Source of the DNA: Roseateles_C aquae
GTDB lineage: Bacteria > Pseudomonadota > Gammaproteobacteria > Burkholderiales > Burkholderiaceae_C
Length of the DNA stretch: 64,000 nt
Direction: 5' to 3'
Assembly: GCF_032337115.1 (NCBI RefSeq)
Contig: NZ_JAVXZY010000005.1
Location: forward strand, 248,001 to 312,000
In this document: positions 36,773 to 43,548 of the stretch, in pieces
Layout: each line of letters begins with the position of its first letter
Position numbering within the stretch: position 1 is the first letter of the stretch
Notes under the pieces: model-generated
The model's input: only the letters and a program-made list of their open reading frames with translations
What the model was told of the DNA's origin: nothing
The model's database searches: none
Made by a program: the position numbers and the translations under genes

Positions 36773-37380
36773 GGCCGCCGGGGTGCCAGCTTGGCATAGC
36801 GGCGGCGGCTGCCGAGCAGCGCCGTGGCCAGCGCCAGCAGCGTCAAGGCCCAGGCGCGCGGCTCGGGCAGGCTGCCCGTGACGGCGGCCTGCGCAAACAG
36901 CTTGTCGCGCCCGAACGGCGCCTGCTGATCAACCAGCCCGGAGATGAAGCTGCTGTCATTGGCCGTGGTCACCACATCGCCAATTTTCCAGCCGCCAAGG
37001 AAGGCGCTTTGGCCGCTGTAGCTGAAGCTGCTGGCCGTGCCGCCGAGGAAGTCGTGAAAACCGTCCAGCGATAGGTGCGGCGCGTGAGCCAGCGCCGGAT
37101 TGCCCAGCGCGGTGTTGAAGATGTTGAGGTTGAAACGCACCGAGCCGTTGAAAGGATGCGCGGGGTCGGCGTACCAGAAGGCCGTCCAGTGGCCGCTGCT
37201 GTCGAACTGCAGCCTGACCGTCACCAGATCGCCGCGCGCGGCTCCGTCGCCCGGGCTGTCCTGCCATTGCAGGGTCATGGGTCCGGCGCCTGCGCTGCCG
37301 GCCAGCAGCGGTAGAACGAGTATCAATGCTGGCGCCGTCGCTCGAATCCAGGCGAAGCCTTGAGCAGCGGTTTCTCGCAT
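36760..37380 (-). CDS. PEP-CTERM-type secreted protein
   Basis: A 206-residue exported protein. It has a signal peptide (ALILVLPLLAGSAGA), a beta-rich central domain, and a C-terminal LPEPRAWALTLLALATALLGSRRR that fits the PEP-CTERM pattern (PEP, helix, basic tail). GGAGACC precedes the ATG at 37380. It overlaps the DUF1501 stop by 13 bases in the convergent orientation. The body has no known domain. Confidence 0.78.
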   Translation of the reverse strand: MRETAAQGFAWIRATAPALILVLPLLAGSAGAGPMTLQWQDSPGDGAARGDLVTVRLQFDSSGHWTAFWYADPAHPFNGSVRFNLNIFNTALGNPALAHAPHLSLDGFHDFLGGTASSFSYSGQSAFLGGWKIGDVVTTANDSSFISGLVDQQAPFGRDKLFAQAAVTGSLPEPRAWALTLLALATALLGSRRRYAKLAPRRPQPK

Positions 37381-37514
37381 GGCGGTCTCCTCGTGCGTGG
37401 CGCGGTCTGATGCCGGCATGATCGGCCAAAGCCTAGCCGCGCTGAAGACGAGAGTAGGGGGTGGGTGGAGTCCACTGTGCCGAGGGGCCGGTCGACTTCT
37501 ATACTCGGCTCACG

Positions 37515-37979
37515 ATGGATGCGCCCGCAATGCCCTGCAGCTCGGACGAAGTCACCCATTTCGCCCGCGGTCGATTTGCGCCGCATGGCGCCATGCAGGT
37601 GGAGCAGCATGGCAGCGTGCTGGTCGGGCATTGCTATGGCCCGTTCAATCTTGAATTCGTGCAAGCCTATGGGCGCATGTGGGCCGCACATTTCGCCGGC
37701 TGGACCGGTGCGCCGGCGCTGATTCTGCTGACGGTGTGGCACGACAGCGCGATGGCCACGCCCGAGGCCATCGGCTGCTTCCGTGAGTTGATGGCCCTGG
37801 CGGCCCGCACCCTGCCGGCCGATACCTTGCACCTCTGGCTGATGCCGGAAGACCTCGAAGGCGCATCGCTGACGCTGCCCAGCTGGACTGCGGCAATGAC
37901 CGACAACGGCCTGGCCGTCGAGGTCTTGCGCAACGAGGCGGCGGTGCAGCAGCGCATCGATCAGCATCTGGGCCGCTGA
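37515..37979 (+). CDS. Conserved hypothetical protein
   Basis: A 154-residue soluble protein: RGRFAPHGAMQVEQHGSVLVGHCYGPFNLEFVQAY, then a hydrophobic strand ALILLTVWHDSAMATPEA and a helical C-terminus. The overall layout resembles small STAS-like/DUF proteins, but the family is not recognised. The start at MDAPAMPCSS is the first reasonable ATG; a frame to 37461 is possible. It is the last chromosomal gene before the attachment site. Confidence 0.65.
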   Translation: MDAPAMPCSSDEVTHFARGRFAPHGAMQVEQHGSVLVGHCYGPFNLEFVQAYGRMWAAHFAGWTGAPALILLTVWHDSAMATPEAIGCFRELMALAARTLPADTLHLWLMPEDLEGASLTLPSWTAAMTDNGLAVEVLRNEAAVQQRIDQHLGR

Positions 37980-38006
37980 GTCTGCGGCTCAGCCCGGCAG
38001 GCGCAA

Positions 38007-38043
38007 AGAAAAAACCTCCAACACCTTGCGATGTTGGAGGTTT
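38007..38043 (-). terminator. Terminator of the ancestral tRNA-Asn gene
   Basis: Twelve-base perfect stem AAACCTCCAACA/TGTTGGAGGTTT followed by TTTTTT on the minus strand, just after the CCA end of the tRNA fragment. Confidence 0.8.
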
Positions 38044-38048
38044 CAATT

Positions 38049-38096
38049 TGGCTCCTCGACCTGGGCTCGAACCAGGGACCTACGGATTAACAGTCC
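38049..38096 (-). other. tRNA-Asn 3' fragment: attachment site of the integrated element
   Basis: On the minus strand this is the 3' two-thirds of tRNA-Asn(GUU): the anticodon segment CTGTTAATC, T-arm GGTTCGAGCC, the acceptor 3' strand TCGAGGA and the CCA. The 5' part is replaced: no TCCTCGA acceptor strand or D-arm lies upstream, only unrelated sequence. A 3' tRNA remnant still followed by its terminator is the usual displaced half of attB after tyrosine-recombinase integration. The reconstituted intact tRNA should sit at the other end of the element, beyond 64,000. Confidence 0.85.
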
Positions 38097-38184
38097 TACG
38101 CCACGGGAACCGGACGCGAAGCCAAACCTGTTGAAAATCAGTAACTTAGGTCAAATTGTAGCAGGCTGGCGGTCGGGAAATGTG

Positions 38185-38202
38185 GACCAGATCAGGACCA
38201 GA
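38185..38202 (+). repeat. 18-base direct repeat, copy 1
   Basis: GACCAGATCAGGACCAGA, identical to 40250-40267. Both copies are in the same orientation, 2.06 kb apart, near the left end of the element. Confidence 0.6.
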
Positions 38203-38222
38203 TGCGCCGCCTTCCACGTCTA

Positions 38223-38258
38223 CAGGACCGGGAATCGACCGCACAGCATCGTGATGCT
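38223..38258 (+). repeat. 36-base direct repeat, copy 1, containing AGCATCGTGATGCT
   Basis: Matches 38832-38867 at 34 of 36 positions. It ends in the palindrome AGCATC-GT-GATGCT (38245-38258), operator-like. The two copies bracket an 80-residue gene. Confidence 0.65.
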
Positions 38259-38452
38259 GTCCCCCCACGACTCGGTGATCGCAAAACTTGCATCGTCTTC
38301 GCTATCATGCCCGCACGTTCAGGCTATGCCCCATGGGCATTGATCGTGGTTTGGTATGGCCAGGGTGCGTCGCACCGAGGGCTTGAGTCTGGAGACCCTG
38401 AACGCATCCGGGCTCACCTTCATTTTCGAAATCCGACAATGAAGGAAACACC

Positions 38453-38695
38453 ATGGAAATCTCTGAAGATTTGCGCATCGCGCGGGCTGGGAAGGCGCTC
38501 GACCAACGGGCGCGCCGAGCGGCGAGGCGTGTTGGTCTGGTGGCGATCAAGTCAAACCGCTACGGGGTGGCTCTGCCGCCGTTCGTTAGTGGCTTCGCAC
38601 TAGTCAACGAAGCCGAAGCACGAATCGAGATCGGCCAGCACTTCGATTTGACCGCTGACGAGGTCATCGACTTCTGCGCCGGTTTCGGCAAGTAA
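38453..38695 (+). CDS. Small hypothetical protein
   Basis: An 80-residue, probably cytoplasmic protein with a basic N-terminal helix (LDQRARRAARRVGLVAIKSNRYGV) and an acidic C-terminal half (FDLTADEVIDFCAGFGK). AAGGAAA lies 7 bases before the ATG, and a strong terminator follows the stop, so it is a complete transcription unit. It is framed by the 36-base direct repeats. No family is recognised; the charge pattern would fit a small nucleic-acid-binding protein. Confidence 0.6.
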   Translation: MEISEDLRIARAGKALDQRARRAARRVGLVAIKSNRYGVALPPFVSGFALVNEAEARIEIGQHFDLTADEVIDFCAGFGK

Positions 38696-38699
38696 GTAC

Positions 38700-38734
38700 G
38701 CCGCCGTCCCCAATTGGGGCGGCGGCTTTTCTTT
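38700..38734 (+). terminator. Rho-independent terminator
   Basis: GCCGCC...CCCC-AATT-GGGG...GGCGGC stem followed by TTTTCTTT, four bases after the stop of the 80-residue gene. Confidence 0.8.
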
Positions 38735-38831
38735 GACGCCCAGTGGATCGACAGCGCATGGAGAAGAAGCTTGTCTTCGAAGTTGACCGAAAGCCAGCAT
38801 GCGACGCGTGAAGTTGATGACGGGGCTGGTG

Positions 38832-38867
38832 CAGGACCGGGAGTCGACCGCGCAGCATCGTGATGCT
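38832..38867 (+). repeat. 36-base direct repeat, copy 2
   Basis: Second copy, 609 bases downstream of the first, with the same terminal palindrome AGCATCGTGATGCT. It lies 10 bases before the stop of the convergent protease gene. Confidence 0.65.
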
Positions 38868-38876
38868 CACACTCGT

Positions 38877-39614
38877 CTAGGAATGTGCGGTCGCTGGCGG
38901 CCGGCCAGTCTTCAACTCTAGGGCGTCGAGCAGGACCGATCTATCCAAAAAGTGAATGATCGAAGATGTCACGGTGCCGCGTATCGCCATGCCGCACAGA
39001 CATACTCTTGCCGCCCCTTCAGGATTTTCATGCCAGCTGAAGACAGGCCCTCCGCTGAAGCCGCTGAACGTGCTTAGCCCATGTCCGTCCGCGATCTTCA
39101 GTTCATGGAGATAAGGCAGCGCGGATTCCTTCTGGTATCGCCCTTGGAGCACGATGCGTCCAGTCGTCATTTCCCCGTTCTCGTAGTCGATCGTTGAATG
39201 CTCTTCGGGGTAGCCCATGACGACAAATGCTGCATCGTCCCGAGCCGAGTACCAGTCACCACCGGCTTTCTCAAGGTCGATCAAGGTGGCTTCTGCAAAC
39301 TCTGGGTGCTGCAAGCGCGCCTGATCAATCTCGATCACGGCCAAGTCAGCAAAGTCATCTTCAACATCTGCCTCTGGAGCGAAGAACACGTCTTTCAAAG
39401 GCAGCATGCGGCGCGAGGTGTCGCTGGGGAAGATGCAGAGCGGGCCAATACTCTCTGGTCTCAGCGTGTGCCGCGTCGTCAAGATGAACGCACGCCGCTT
39501 GTACCCGACAAGGAATGTCGTTCCCCAGATGGTGTAGGGGAATTCAGGCAGGTCGGTTTCAAACACCAAGGGCTGCACTGAACGCGCCAGACTGGATATT
39601 GTCTGAGGATGCAT
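38877..39614 (-). CDS. Trypsin-like serine protease without export signal
   Basis: A 245-residue protein with a chymotrypsin-fold catalytic triad: H49 in ILTTRHTL, D90 in DDFADLAVIEID, and S187 in GFSGGPVF. There is no signal peptide or membrane helix, so it should act in the cytoplasm. Such trypsin-2-like proteases occur in phage-defence islands as effectors or regulators. It stands alone in the element, preceded by a terminator. The role is inferred from location only. Confidence 0.8.
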   Translation of the reverse strand: MHPQTISSLARSVQPLVFETDLPEFPYTIWGTTFLVGYKRRAFILTTRHTLRPESIGPLCIFPSDTSRRMLPLKDVFFAPEADVEDDFADLAVIEIDQARLQHPEFAEATLIDLEKAGGDWYSARDDAAFVVMGYPEEHSTIDYENGEMTTGRIVLQGRYQKESALPYLHELKIADGHGLSTFSGFSGGPVFSWHENPEGAARVCLCGMAIRGTVTSSIIHFLDRSVLLDALELKTGRPPATAHS

Positions 39615-39685
39615 GGAGGCGTCTTAAGTGACTGGGCTTGCGCGTTTGGTGCACCGCAATGCGGCTGGGGAAGTTGCTAGGATCA

Positions 39686-39711
39686 GAAAAAAGGGCGGCC
39701 AGAGCCGCCCA
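39686..39711 (-). terminator. Rho-independent terminator
   Basis: GGGCGG/CCGCCC stem (39693-39710) followed on the minus strand by TTTTTT. It closes the 49-residue gene. Confidence 0.8.
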
Positions 39712-39736
39712 CATTTGCCTGAAGCAAACGTCGCCG

Positions 39737-39886
39737 TTACTTGCCTTTCGGCTTGCTCGGCGCGGTCGGCGCCTTGCGCGCGGGAATTGTCTCAACGACG
39801 GTAGTACTTGGCCGACGCAAGGCCTCGCGTACTGGGATGAACTCGCCGGACTTCGCGTCCCGGCCAATCTTGCGACCAGCTGCCAT
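39737..39886 (-). CDS. Small basic protein, GRDAKSGEFIPV type
   Basis: A 49-residue protein: MAAGRKIGRDAKSGEF, then IPVREALRRPSTTVVETI and a Lys/Pro-rich tail. The pattern GRDAxxGxFIPV...RPxTTVVE is a recurring small-protein family in Proteobacteria, often misannotated as a transporter; its function is unknown. AAAGGA precedes the ATG by 8 bases, and a terminator follows, so it is a genuine unit. Confidence 0.7.
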   Translation of the reverse strand: MAAGRKIGRDAKSGEFIPVREALRRPSTTVVETIPARKAPTAPSKPKGK

Positions 39887-40041
39887 GATGTGATCCTTTC
39901 ACTAAAGCAGCGTTGGATCCAACCTAAGAAGTCCATTGCTCAGTGCTGTTGGGCCTAGCTACGGCTTCAGCCGTGGCGTATGCTTAGTGGCTCTGCGTGC
40001 ACGCAGGACGGCAGCCCTTGTCGGAAGGTTAAGGGTTTGCC

Positions 40042-40080
40042 AAAAGCCGCTCTCGGGTACCAGCCTTGAGCGGCTTTTTT
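40042..40080 (+). terminator. Rho-independent terminator with no obvious gene
   Basis: AAAAGCCGCTC/GAGCGGCTTTT with a 15-base loop and a TTTTTT tail. No plus-strand gene ends nearby, so it may terminate a small RNA from about 39,950. Confidence 0.7.
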
Positions 40081-40090
40081 CTACCTCAAG

Positions 40091-40117
40091 TTAGCACTCT
40101 ATGTTGGAGAGTGCTAA
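40091..40117. promoter_or_regulatory. CIRCE element (HrcA heat-shock operator)
   Basis: TTAGCACTC-N9-GAGTGCTAA, a perfect match to the CIRCE consensus. HrcA bound here normally represses groES-groEL or dnaK operons. No chaperone gene follows on either strand; the nearest genes are a PIN-toxin gene (convergent) and small hypothetical genes. Confidence 0.85.
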
Positions 40118-40249
40118 TGGCAACTATATCTGTGGATTCATACAGGCACAAGCGCTCGTAAGCCTGCCTACATCTGATCCGCACGCCGTCAACACGCGCG
40201 GGGGACGGGGGTGTGCACGGGCTAACTGCTTGATTGCAGCCGAGACGCT

Positions 40250-40267
40250 GACCAGATCAGGACCAGA
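40250..40267 (+). repeat. 18-base direct repeat, copy 2
   Basis: GACCAGATCAGGACCAGA, identical to 38185-38202. The bases after it (GGACCGG) also resemble the region after copy 1. Confidence 0.6.
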
Positions 40268-40302
40268 AGGACCGGAGCGGTCCGCCATCGACATCGCCAG
40301 AT

Positions 40303-40803
40303 TCAGTCCGCGAGGACGAATCGGGCATCCGTTCGGCTGAGCAGTTCGAAGGTGTCGATCCACGTCACGCCGAAGTGCTGGCACACATTGGGGATGCTGT
40401 ACTTGCGCCGCATCTGCAGGTTGAACTGCTCGTGGGTCACGATGACGGCATCCCGAGTGGTCATCGCTTTGGCGATGAGCCAGGGGTCGGCGCCGTCCAG
40501 GAACTCTTCAAGCGCTCCAGCCTTCATCACCACCACCTGTGAGGCCACATGCGCAGCGACCTGGGCAAACGCCTGTTGCGTGGCCTCATCAGAGACGGGC
40601 AGGAACAGTCCGTCCTGATTCTTGGCCCATTCAGCAAGCTCGTCGTTGCCTCGCCTGAGTTCAGCGCCAACGGGTTCGATGCTGGCCACCACGCCGGCAC
40701 CATGGCTGCGTTGCACCCAGCTCCAGTAGGCTGGGCACACCGTCATGCGGTAGTAGCGGTTCTTCGCCTCGATCAGCGTGTTGGCGTCAAGCAGATAGGT
40801 CAT
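40303..40803 (-). CDS. PIN-domain toxin-like protein (DUF4411)
   Basis: A 166-residue PIN-fold protein. It starts MTYLLDANTLIEAKNRYY with the first metal-ligand Asp; the other acidic residues lie in DGADPWLIAKAM and the C-terminal TWIDTFELL. DUF4411 proteins are PIN RNases paired with a metalloprotease/HTH partner, which is exactly the upstream gene here, overlapping by four bases. It probably cleaves RNA in a toxin-antitoxin or defence setting; the target is unknown. Confidence 0.87.
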   Translation of the reverse strand: MTYLLDANTLIEAKNRYYRMTVCPAYWSWVQRSHGAGVVASIEPVGAELRRGNDELAEWAKNQDGLFLPVSDEATQQAFAQVAAHVASQVVVMKAGALEEFLDGADPWLIAKAMTTRDAVIVTHEQFNLQMRRKYSIPNVCQHFGVTWIDTFELLSRTDARFVLAD

Positions 40804-41942
40804 GCGCCAAGCTGCCCCGCGAAATCACGGATCTTCGATGGCTGCACCCCCAGCAGCCGGCCAGCGTCGCGCAGCAGCAAGCGGCCGCTGAATGCCTCAG
40901 CGATGACAGCACGGGCGAAGCGGGCGCTGTTCCTAGCGCCGGCATTCCGATAGAAGCTGCCACCGCCGCCCTCTGCTGCGCGGAAGGCATCGAGCTCTGC
41001 ACGGTAGAAGGCCGAGTAGGTCGCTTGATCAATGAGGCCCATGTCCAGGGCTCTGCGGATGACGACGAACCGGCTCACATGGAATCGGTGTGCAAGCTCT
41101 GCCACACGCATAGTGAGGTCTTGCGCAGCCGCTGCCCACAGCTCGGCAAAGACACCCGACGGCGCAAGGAACTCACCGGCAACCCCGTTGCATACGATCT
41201 CTTCACGGCGGGTGTTGCCAGGCGCCGCGTTGGAAATCCCGCTGCTGCCGATCCAGATATGGGCAAGCTCATGGAGCAGCGTGAACAGTCGTGCCGATGG
41301 TGCATCGGAAGAGTTGATGAAGACGACAGGCGCCAGCGTGTGGCTGATCGCGAAGCCCCGGAACTCGCCCACGTCGAGCTTGCGATGGGTGTTGTTGCCA
41401 ACGATGCCGCTGCGCATCACCAGCACCCCGGCACGCTCGGACGCTTCGATCAACTCGCGGTAGTACGTTTCCCAGTTGCGCTGCCCCTGCTCGACATCGA
41501 CGCCAAGCACATCGCGAATGTCCTGGGCCACCCGCGCCACGCTGGAGTTCGTGTTGAAACGGCCGACGAATGGCAAGGGTCCGGCGCCTTGCTCCTGAAG
41601 GTACTCCGCGAACCAGGCCTGCCGCTGCATGGCGTGCTGGACCGTTTCCATGAGGTTGACACTAGGCCGGCCAGCAGGGGCGCCGCCCACGGTGCGCAGG
41701 TCAGGCAGGATGGGCTCATCGGCAGGCGCCTCGGGCAAGAACAGGTAGCCGAACGGCGCATGCAGCGCGCTCGCGACATGCTGAGCCTGCCTGAAGGTGG
41801 GCTGCGCGTCGCCTTCTTCCCAACGCTGGAACTGCTCTGGCTTCACACCTACGGCGATCGCCGCCTCGTGTACATCGAGACCGACGCGCCCACGCGCCCA
41901 GCGAAGCATCGCAGGGTTGATCAGTGCGTGAGAGTGCGCCAT
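40800..41942 (-). CDS. XRE-family HTH with ImmA/IrrE metallopeptidase domain
   Basis: A 380-residue protein: an N-terminal XRE helix-turn-helix (~10-65, VGVKPEQFQRWEEGDAQPTF), a linker, and an ImmA/IrrE zinc-peptidase domain with HELAH at 224-228. A C-terminal helical region contains SRFVVIRRALDMGLI. ImmA proteins cleave repressors to switch on mobile elements or stress genes; in pairs with DUF4411 they serve as the regulator/antitoxin. The stop overlaps the PIN gene start (ATGA). Confidence 0.9.
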   Translation of the reverse strand: MAHSHALINPAMLRWARGRVGLDVHEAAIAVGVKPEQFQRWEEGDAQPTFRQAQHVASALHAPFGYLFLPEAPADEPILPDLRTVGGAPAGRPSVNLMETVQHAMQRQAWFAEYLQEQGAGPLPFVGRFNTNSSVARVAQDIRDVLGVDVEQGQRNWETYYRELIEASERAGVLVMRSGIVGNNTHRKLDVGEFRGFAISHTLAPVVFINSSDAPSARLFTLLHELAHIWIGSSGISNAAPGNTRREEIVCNGVAGEFLAPSGVFAELWAAAAQDLTMRVAELAHRFHVSRFVVIRRALDMGLIDQATYSAFYRAELDAFRAAEGGGGSFYRNAGARNSARFARAVIAEAFSGRLLLRDAGRLLGVQPSKIRDFAGQLGA

Positions 41943-42029
41943 CCGCCTATTTTATGGAAACCGGCCGCTCCCTTGCTCAGGGCAATCGAGCAGCATTTTG
42001 GCCTATGTCCTGGACGCCGGGTGCTGGCC

Positions 42030-43457
42030 TCAACCCGAGGCTGCGACATTAGATACCAGGGTCTTGTCAACTTCGACAGCGCCTGTGTCAAGCTGGAGTG
42101 GTTCGCCCATCTGAAATCTACGAAAAAGGTCGACTGCGGCCTCGGTGTACTTGTGAGTAAGTTGGTCCGATTTGTGGCCGAGCTTGTATGCAATATGGTA
42201 TCGGTTGTCAGTTGAGGTAATGTCAAAGCCGGTATCTTCGGCAATCTTTCCGATCATCACGCGGACTGGATGCCAGTGATCAAACCCAAGTTCCTGAGCG
42301 ACACCACTAATGGCGTACTTGTAGTCAAGGTTGACTTTTGATGGGTCGGAAAGTGAAGTGACACCGAAAATCTTTGCGAAGTTCTCGCCCGACTCGACAG
42401 CATGTTCGAGTTGCTGAAAGTTGATCTCCACATGCTTCTTTGGGATGTCAGATCGAATGAGATCGATGGATCGAGCCATCAATGCCCGCAAGAGCTTAGT
42501 GTTTATTTTTTCTAAACTTCCTGCCTGACCGAATGCCCTGAATACCCATTCAAATGAGTTCGCGGAAATGCTCTTTATCCGAAGATTAATGTCTGGTGCG
42601 ACAGAAATGACATACTCCCGGGCGGGGTAGGATGACTCGGTAATGTTTTCATCCCACTGTAGGATATAGATGTTGGGTACTGTGTCCGCCGTGGAGGCGC
42701 GAACCATGCGGTAAACATCATGCAGGATTGCCTTGATGTTGGGGTCGTCAGCGCGATATCCAATGAATATGAGTGGATGCTCGATAAAGTAGGTCAGCAG
42801 CTTGGCGCTTAGGTATTTGTGGTCTTCGTCGAAGCGCTGATAATCGGCTTCGTTAACAACGATCGAGAGTGGGATTGTTCGGCAGCCGTGGATTTTAAAT
42901 ATTTCACCAATCGCCAAGTAGCCCTTCCTCATTATTTGCTGGCCAACCACAGGTTCGTATTCTTGGAACAGCGGCTCGATTACTTGGTCATAGTTCGTTG
43001 TAATGATGGCGTGCGCGCTAATGCTCTTCAGTGCATCGATCTCGGCATCAAGTTCCTCAGAGCCATACGAGCCCTTTGCGTCGGGGCCGAGGCCGGTCAG
43101 CAACTGTGAGATCATGTACTTTATAAAGATGTCGGCAGGAACTGCAGAAGTAAAGTATTCGGCAGGAAAGTGCTCTTTGCCACTGCCCCATGCCCACTCT
43201 CGATAGATATCTGTAAATACAGAGCCAATCTTTTTCAGATCGCCGTTGTACGCTTGCTTGTAGTAGGCGAAGTCCTTTTCGATAAGAGGACAGTTCTTAG
43301 CAAGTGTTGTCAAGAGCTCCTCCCAGTTTGGACCTCTCGCATATCGCTTTGAGAAACCGGATCCGATGAATAGGATTGGTTGGCATTCAGCGTCGCCGAG
43401 GACTTTTGCCACGTCCGCTGTTACTTCGTCCTGATATTGCTTGTAGTTCATTGGCAT
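42030..43457 (-). CDS. SIR2-family NADase-type defence protein
   Basis: A 475-residue protein of lower GC content than its neighbours. The SIR2 domain occupies residues ~25-245: IGSGFS (31-36), TTNYD (153-157), the catalytic H190 in KIHG, and FIGYRADDPN. The C-terminal ~220 residues form no recognised domain and may sense infection. SIR2 effectors in defence islands deplete NAD+ to stop phage growth. It sits directly beyond the type I restriction genes. It could be a single-gene system, or its partner could be among the adjacent genes. Confidence 0.85.
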   Translation of the reverse strand: MPMNYKQYQDEVTADVAKVLGDAECQPILFIGSGFSKRYARGPNWEELLTTLAKNCPLIEKDFAYYKQAYNGDLKKIGSVFTDIYREWAWGSGKEHFPAEYFTSAVPADIFIKYMISQLLTGLGPDAKGSYGSEELDAEIDALKSISAHAIITTNYDQVIEPLFQEYEPVVGQQIMRKGYLAIGEIFKIHGCRTIPLSIVVNEADYQRFDEDHKYLSAKLLTYFIEHPLIFIGYRADDPNIKAILHDVYRMVRASTADTVPNIYILQWDENITESSYPAREYVISVAPDINLRIKSISANSFEWVFRAFGQAGSLEKINTKLLRALMARSIDLIRSDIPKKHVEINFQQLEHAVESGENFAKIFGVTSLSDPSKVNLDYKYAISGVAQELGFDHWHPVRVMIGKIAEDTGFDITSTDNRYHIAYKLGHKSDQLTHKYTEAAVDLFRRFQMGEPLQLDTGAVEVDKTLVSNVAASG

Positions 43458-43548
43458 CGAACGTTTCTCCCATTTTTCTCAAAGTCGGCGTGCTTTGGTG
43501 ATTTTGCAGACGCCTTTTACGAGTTGAAAATCTTCGGTTGCTTGGCGT

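Larger units (their letters stand above)
39887..40302. other. Non-coding stretch with structured DNA and an orphan CIRCE
   Basis: Between two minus-strand genes lie several short hairpins (for example CTACGGCTT/CAGCCGTGG near 39960), a plus-strand terminator at 40042-40080, a CIRCE element at 40091-40117 and an 18-base repeat at 40250. A small plus-strand RNA ending at the terminator is possible. A 79-codon frame starting at 40101 begins inside the CIRCE spacer and looks non-coding. Confidence 0.5.

Noticed and set aside
38049..38124. A complete tRNA-Asn gene
   Set aside because: The 3' two-thirds are perfect but the 5' acceptor strand and D-arm are missing, so it is an att fragment, not a functional tRNA.
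38223..38867. A CRISPR array
   Set aside because: Only two repeat copies, 609 bases apart with a gene between them, so this is not an array. No other regular repeats were seen in the window.
40101..40340. A 79-codon plus-strand gene under CIRCE control
   Set aside because: The ATG lies within the CIRCE spacer, there is no ribosome binding site, and the protein is low-complexity. It also overlaps the PIN gene antisense.
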